A stretch of DNA of 9,317 bases from the NCBI GenBank assembly GCA_946412445.1, contig CAMKHH010000025.1, positions 1 through 9,317 on the forward strand. Direction: 5' to 3'. Of this stretch, positions 6,895-9,317 are shown one piece after another. Position numbers and translations under genes: made by a program. The DNA comes from an uncultured Eubacterium sp. Lineage in GTDB: Bacteria > Bacillota > Clostridia > Lachnospirales > Lachnospiraceae. Each line of letters starts with the position of its first letter. The first letter of the stretch is position 1. A model generated the notes under the pieces. The model searched no databases. It had not been told where the DNA came from and worked only from the letters and a program-made list of their open reading frames with translations.

Positions 6895-8296
6895 ATGAAA
6901 GATTTTCTGGTCCGCATATCTTCTATTGAGTTAAAGGGATTCAAGAACACGGAGTATGGCCTGCTGGAAATGCCGTCTGTAATCAATGGCGGCCTCTTTT
7001 CAAAAAAGTCAGACATTCTGGGAATCTATGGGCAAAATGGCTCCGGAAAAACGGCAGTGATAGAGGCAATGGCCATTATTCAGAAGCTGCTTATGGGGGG
7101 GGCACTGCCTGAAGAAACAGTCCAGTATATTTCGAAAGAGATGAATAGCTGCTCCATCCTTGTATCATTCGCTATTTCCTCACATGGGGATCAATCTAAG
7201 GCCGAATATTCGGTTGTATTAAATCGTATAGAGGGCAATAAGTTCGAAATAGCACAGGAAACCTTAAGCTCGGCTGTGTGGAGAGATGGAAAATTTGAAA
7301 AGAAAAAAAACCTGCTTCATTTTGAACTGAATGATTTACAGGTGAAATTCACTCCAAACTATCGTTATAATTCTATCGTAAATCATGAAGAGGAAAATCG
7401 GATTAACTTTGGCGTGGCATATAAATTAGCACAAAAAGAGCATAAGTCTTTTATATTCAGCGAGGAGAGCAGGAGTGTATTGTTATCGGCGCCGGAAGAG
7501 GCATCCACAGAGTATGCTTATGTTATCCGTATCCTGAATCGATATGCCAGTCTAAACCTGTTTGTGATATCCAGTGCACATGCGGGGAATATCAGTATGG
7601 ATTATCTGCTTCCCTTTGCATTCCGTATTGATACAGGAGACACAATTGTGAAAGGAAGTCTGCCGGTACGTCTGGATGAACCTTCTTTGATGAGCCAGAA
7701 GCATTTTGATATGCTCTTGCAAATAATAGATGAAATGAATGTTGTACTGCAGACGTTGATTCCGGGACTTTTCATAGGAGTACATGACTTTGGAGAGCAG
7801 CTTTTGGAAAGTGGCGAGGCAGGACACAGAATTCAGCTGATTTCCAGGCGGGGAGAGGTGGTGATACCGCTTAAATATGAATCAGAAGGAATTGTTAAAA
7901 TCATTTCCATCCTGAATGCATTGATGTGTGTATAATGATCCTTCGATGTGCCTGGTTATTGATGAGCTGGATTCAGGTATCTATGAATACCTGTTGGGAG
8001 AACTGATTTCTGTCTTTGATAAAAGTGCAAAGGGACAGCTTATCTTTACATCCCATAATCTTCGCGCTTTAGAGATGCTTCATAAATCCAGCGTCATCTT
8101 TTCCACCACGAATCCGAAGAAACGTTACATGCGTCTGCAGAATGCAAAGACAAATAAAAATCTGCGTGACAGTTATCTGCGGTGCATTACGTTAGGCGGT
8201 CAGAAAGAAGAGGTGTACGCGGAAACAGATACCGTGGAAATTGGCCGCGCCTTCCGGCGTGTCGGAAAGGTGGTCCGGGATGGACGGGAAGACTAA
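6895..8296 (+). pseudogene. AAA/OLD-like ATPase of an ATPase-TOPRIM pair, interrupted by a frameshift near 7930
   Basis: This would be a SMC/ABC-type AAA ATPase of about 467 residues, but it is split into two frames. The first part (6895-7935, 346 codons) contains the N-terminal strand RISSIELKGFKNTEYG, Walker A GQNGSGKT (residues 46-53) and the signature-like SEG (330-332), ending in TAA then TGA. The second part (readable from about 7928 to 8296, +1 relative frame) continues without loss: Walker B CLVIDELDSG (Asp-Glu at 7961-7966), then FTSHN with the switch His (8054-8056). The join falls in a short TG repeat. One added TG would give Met-Cys-Val-Tyr-Asn-Asp-Pro and a single frame. The second part has no ribosome binding site of its own. 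The start at 6895 has AGAGAGG at 6881-6887, spacing 7. Such ATPases act with nucleases in phage defence (OLD, Gabija, PARIS), and the role here is inferred from that. It may be inactive, recoded or a sequence error. Confidence 0.82.
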
Positions 8297-8996
8297 AAAG
8301 GTCATTCTTTTTATCGTGGAAGGACCTACAGATGAAGATACATTAAGCCCGGTTTTAAAAGAAATCTTTCATGATAAAGAAGTGCACTTTCATGTCGTGC
8401 ATGGAGATATGACAACGGATCGGAAAACAAACAGTGCAAATGCGATAAAAACAGTGCATGAGCACATCAAGGCTGAGATGAAACGCTATGGTTTTCGGAA
8501 GAGTGATATTCTAAAAGTTGTTCATCTGATTGATACAGATGGTGCATTTATAACAGATGAACACGTGGTGGAAGGAGATGTGAAGAAACTGTGCTATGAG
8601 GAGGACCGGATTATCTCATCGAATCCACAAGCGACAATTGAAAGAAATGAAAGAAAAACTTCTGTTTTGCAGCGGCTCTATTCCGCAGATATAATCGGTA
8701 CACTTCCATATGCGGTTTATTACTTTTCCAGAAATATGGAGCATGTCCTGCACAACATCGATGGAAACCTGAGCGATGAGGAAAAGATGGAATATGCGGA
8801 CCGGTTCGATGCCACATATGGCAGCGATCCGGAAGAATTTATCAAGTATCTCTCCAGCTTGGATTTTGCGGTAGCGGAGAATTATGAAGAGAGCTGGCAC
8901 TTTATCTTTGAAGAATTAAATTCCCTGCATCGTCACAGTAATCTGCATCTTCTTTTTTCTGAAAAAAGAACCGAAAATGAAAAAAAAGAGAGATAA
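8280..8996 (+). CDS. Putative TOPRIM-domain nuclease, partner of the AAA/OLD-like ATPase
   Basis: This 238-residue soluble protein has no signal peptide or membrane segment. The N-terminal third looks like a TOPRIM fold: a hydrophobic strand leads into the acidic motif VILFIVEGPTDE (Glu14), and a later strand ends in HLIDTDGAF (Asp85 and Asp87). This is the Glu plus DxD pattern that binds metal in TOPRIM nucleases and topoisomerases. The rest (aromatic segment LPYAVYYFSRNMEHVLHN, then an acidic helical region and a charged Lys/Glu tail) I cannot assign. ATG at 8280 is preferred over in-frame TTG at 8241 because AAGGTGG lies at 8267-8273 with 6-bp spacing. The gene overlaps the ATPase gene by 17 bp, so the products probably act together, as in the AriA/AriB pair of PARIS or the ATPase and TOPRIM halves of OLD proteins. 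Nuclease activity is inferred. An RloB- or DUF4435-like identity is possible but not shown. Confidence 0.75.
   Translation: MDGKTKKVILFIVEGPTDEDTLSPVLKEIFHDKEVHFHVVHGDMTTDRKTNSANAIKTVHEHIKAEMKRYGFRKSDILKVVHLIDTDGAFITDEHVVEGDVKKLCYEEDRIISSNPQATIERNERKTSVLQRLYSADIIGTLPYAVYYFSRNMEHVLHNIDGNLSDEEKMEYADRFDATYGSDPEEFIKYLSSLDFAVAENYEESWHFIFEELNSLHRHSNLHLLFSEKRTENEKKER
8950..8970. repeat. Perfect A/T-rich inverted repeat inside the TOPRIM gene end
   Basis: TTCTTTTTT (8950-8958) and AAAAAAGAA (8962-8970) form a perfect 9-bp stem around a CTG loop, within codons for LLFSEKR. It lies 17 bp before the terminator hairpin. Its role, if any, is unknown. It may simply reflect lysine- and phenylalanine-rich coding. 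Confidence 0.4.
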
Positions 8997-9015
8997 GCGT
9001 TTTGCTTGCCTCTCT
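8980..9015 (-). terminator. Intrinsic terminator for the minus-strand DUF3783 gene, convergent with the TOPRIM gene
   Basis: The stem pairs AGAGAG (8987-8992) with CTCTCT (9010-9015) and AAGC (8995-8998) with GCTT (9004-9007) across a 2x2 internal loop, with a five-base apical loop. On the minus strand it is followed at once by eight T (8980-8987), a textbook intrinsic terminator. In the plus direction the following sequence is only loosely T-rich. The TOPRIM stop codon (8994-8996) lies within the stem. Confidence 0.75.
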
Positions 9016-9039
9016 CCTTATTATAGCGTATGTGTGCTA

Positions 9040-9315
9040 TTATTTCTCAGGATTCATGGCTTTATGTTCAAGAACCAGTTCTTCGAAGCATTCCAAAGGA
9101 GTCCAGCTGCTGTTGGTAGGAGTGAGGATTGCTTTATATGGGAGCTGTACTTTTTTATCACGCAGGCTTTTTAACAAAAGATTCAATTTCTTATCCGGTA
9201 TGCCCGCAAAAATCATCATGGAGGATTCCAGCTCATCTCCGGTGTAGGGCTGTTGTCCTGAGGCTGTCGAATCTGAGATACCCGCAAGGTTTCCAAGGGT
9301 TTTATTATAATCTGC
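9040..9315 (-). CDS. DUF3783-family protein, C-terminal part (5' end outside window)
   Basis: The minus strand is open from the right window edge to a TAA at 9040-9042, giving the last 91 residues of a protein whose start is off the window. The readable part begins ADYNKTLGNLAGIS and includes MMIFAGIPDKKLNLLLKSLR, LPYKAILTPTNSSWTPLECF and EELVLEHKAMNP. The pattern FAG..D..L..LL..L, then K.ILTPTN..W...E..EEL..EH, is that of DUF3783, a small domain of unknown function common in Clostridia. The visible part is probably soluble. No function is known to me. The gene converges on the TOPRIM gene and ends 25 bp before a good minus-strand terminator, so it belongs to a separate transcription unit. 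Family assignment is from pattern memory only. Confidence 0.75.
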   Translation of the reverse strand, partial: ADYNKTLGNLAGISDSTASGQQPYTGDELESSMMIFAGIPDKKLNLLLKSLRDKKVQLPYKAILTPTNSSWTPLECFEELVLEHKAMNPEK

Positions 9316-9317
9316 CG

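Noticed and set aside
8241..8282. TTG at 8241 as the TOPRIM gene start
   Set aside because: The added 13 residues look unlike a protein N-terminus, and ATG at 8280 has a well-spaced AAGGTGG site.
7928..8296. An independent small gene beginning at GTG 7928
   Set aside because: It has no ribosome binding site and begins in the middle of a conserved ATPase domain just before Walker B, so it is the downstream part of the frameshifted ATPase.
8977..9247. Two small plus-strand open frames after the TOPRIM gene
   Set aside because: They run antisense to the DUF3783-like coding sequence and through the terminator hairpin, and neither has a recognisable product.

Overview
The window looks like chromosomal DNA of a low-to-mid GC Firmicute, most probably a gut Clostridia/Lachnospiraceae-type organism. 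This is inferred from strong AAGGAGG-type ribosome binding sites, AT-leaning codon use, a sigma-A-type promoter, and the gene families present (YtrB-like ABC pair, AraC-controlled heterodimeric exporter, DUF3783 protein). No search could be run, so the taxonomic call is an inference.

Layout, left to right. Bases 1-1257 hold the 3' end of an ABC ATPase gene, cut by the window edge, and a translationally coupled six-helix permease. Bases 1295-2083 (minus strand) encode a cupin/AraC-type regulator, convergent with the permease and driven by a near-consensus promoter at 2131-2159. Divergent from it, 2241-6812 form a tight plus-strand operon: two half-transporter genes overlapping by 8 bp, then a YghZ/Gpr-type aldo/keto reductase 14 bp downstream. 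The two half-transporters carry complementary defects in their nucleotide-binding motifs. That is the hallmark of an asymmetric heterodimeric exporter with one degenerate and one catalytic ATP site.

Bases 6895-8996 are the most interesting part: a SMC/OLD-like AAA ATPase gene overlapping by 17 bp a small protein with TOPRIM-type acidic motifs (VEG and DTD). Together they look like a two-gene ATPase/TOPRIM-nuclease module, organised like split OLD or PARIS-type phage-defence systems, but I cannot assign it to a named system. The ATPase reading frame is broken at about 7924-7935, just before its Walker B segment. The break lies at a short TG repeat, where one extra TG unit would restore a single 467-residue protein. 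The gene also carries a G8 and an A8 run, so it may be inactivated, phase-variable, recoded or mis-assembled.

The right edge (9040-9317, minus strand) carries the last 91 codons of a DUF3783-family protein. It is convergent with the TOPRIM gene, and a good minus-strand intrinsic terminator lies between them. No tRNA, rRNA, CRISPR array, insertion sequence or attachment site was seen, and there is no gene-free stretch longer than 160 bp.
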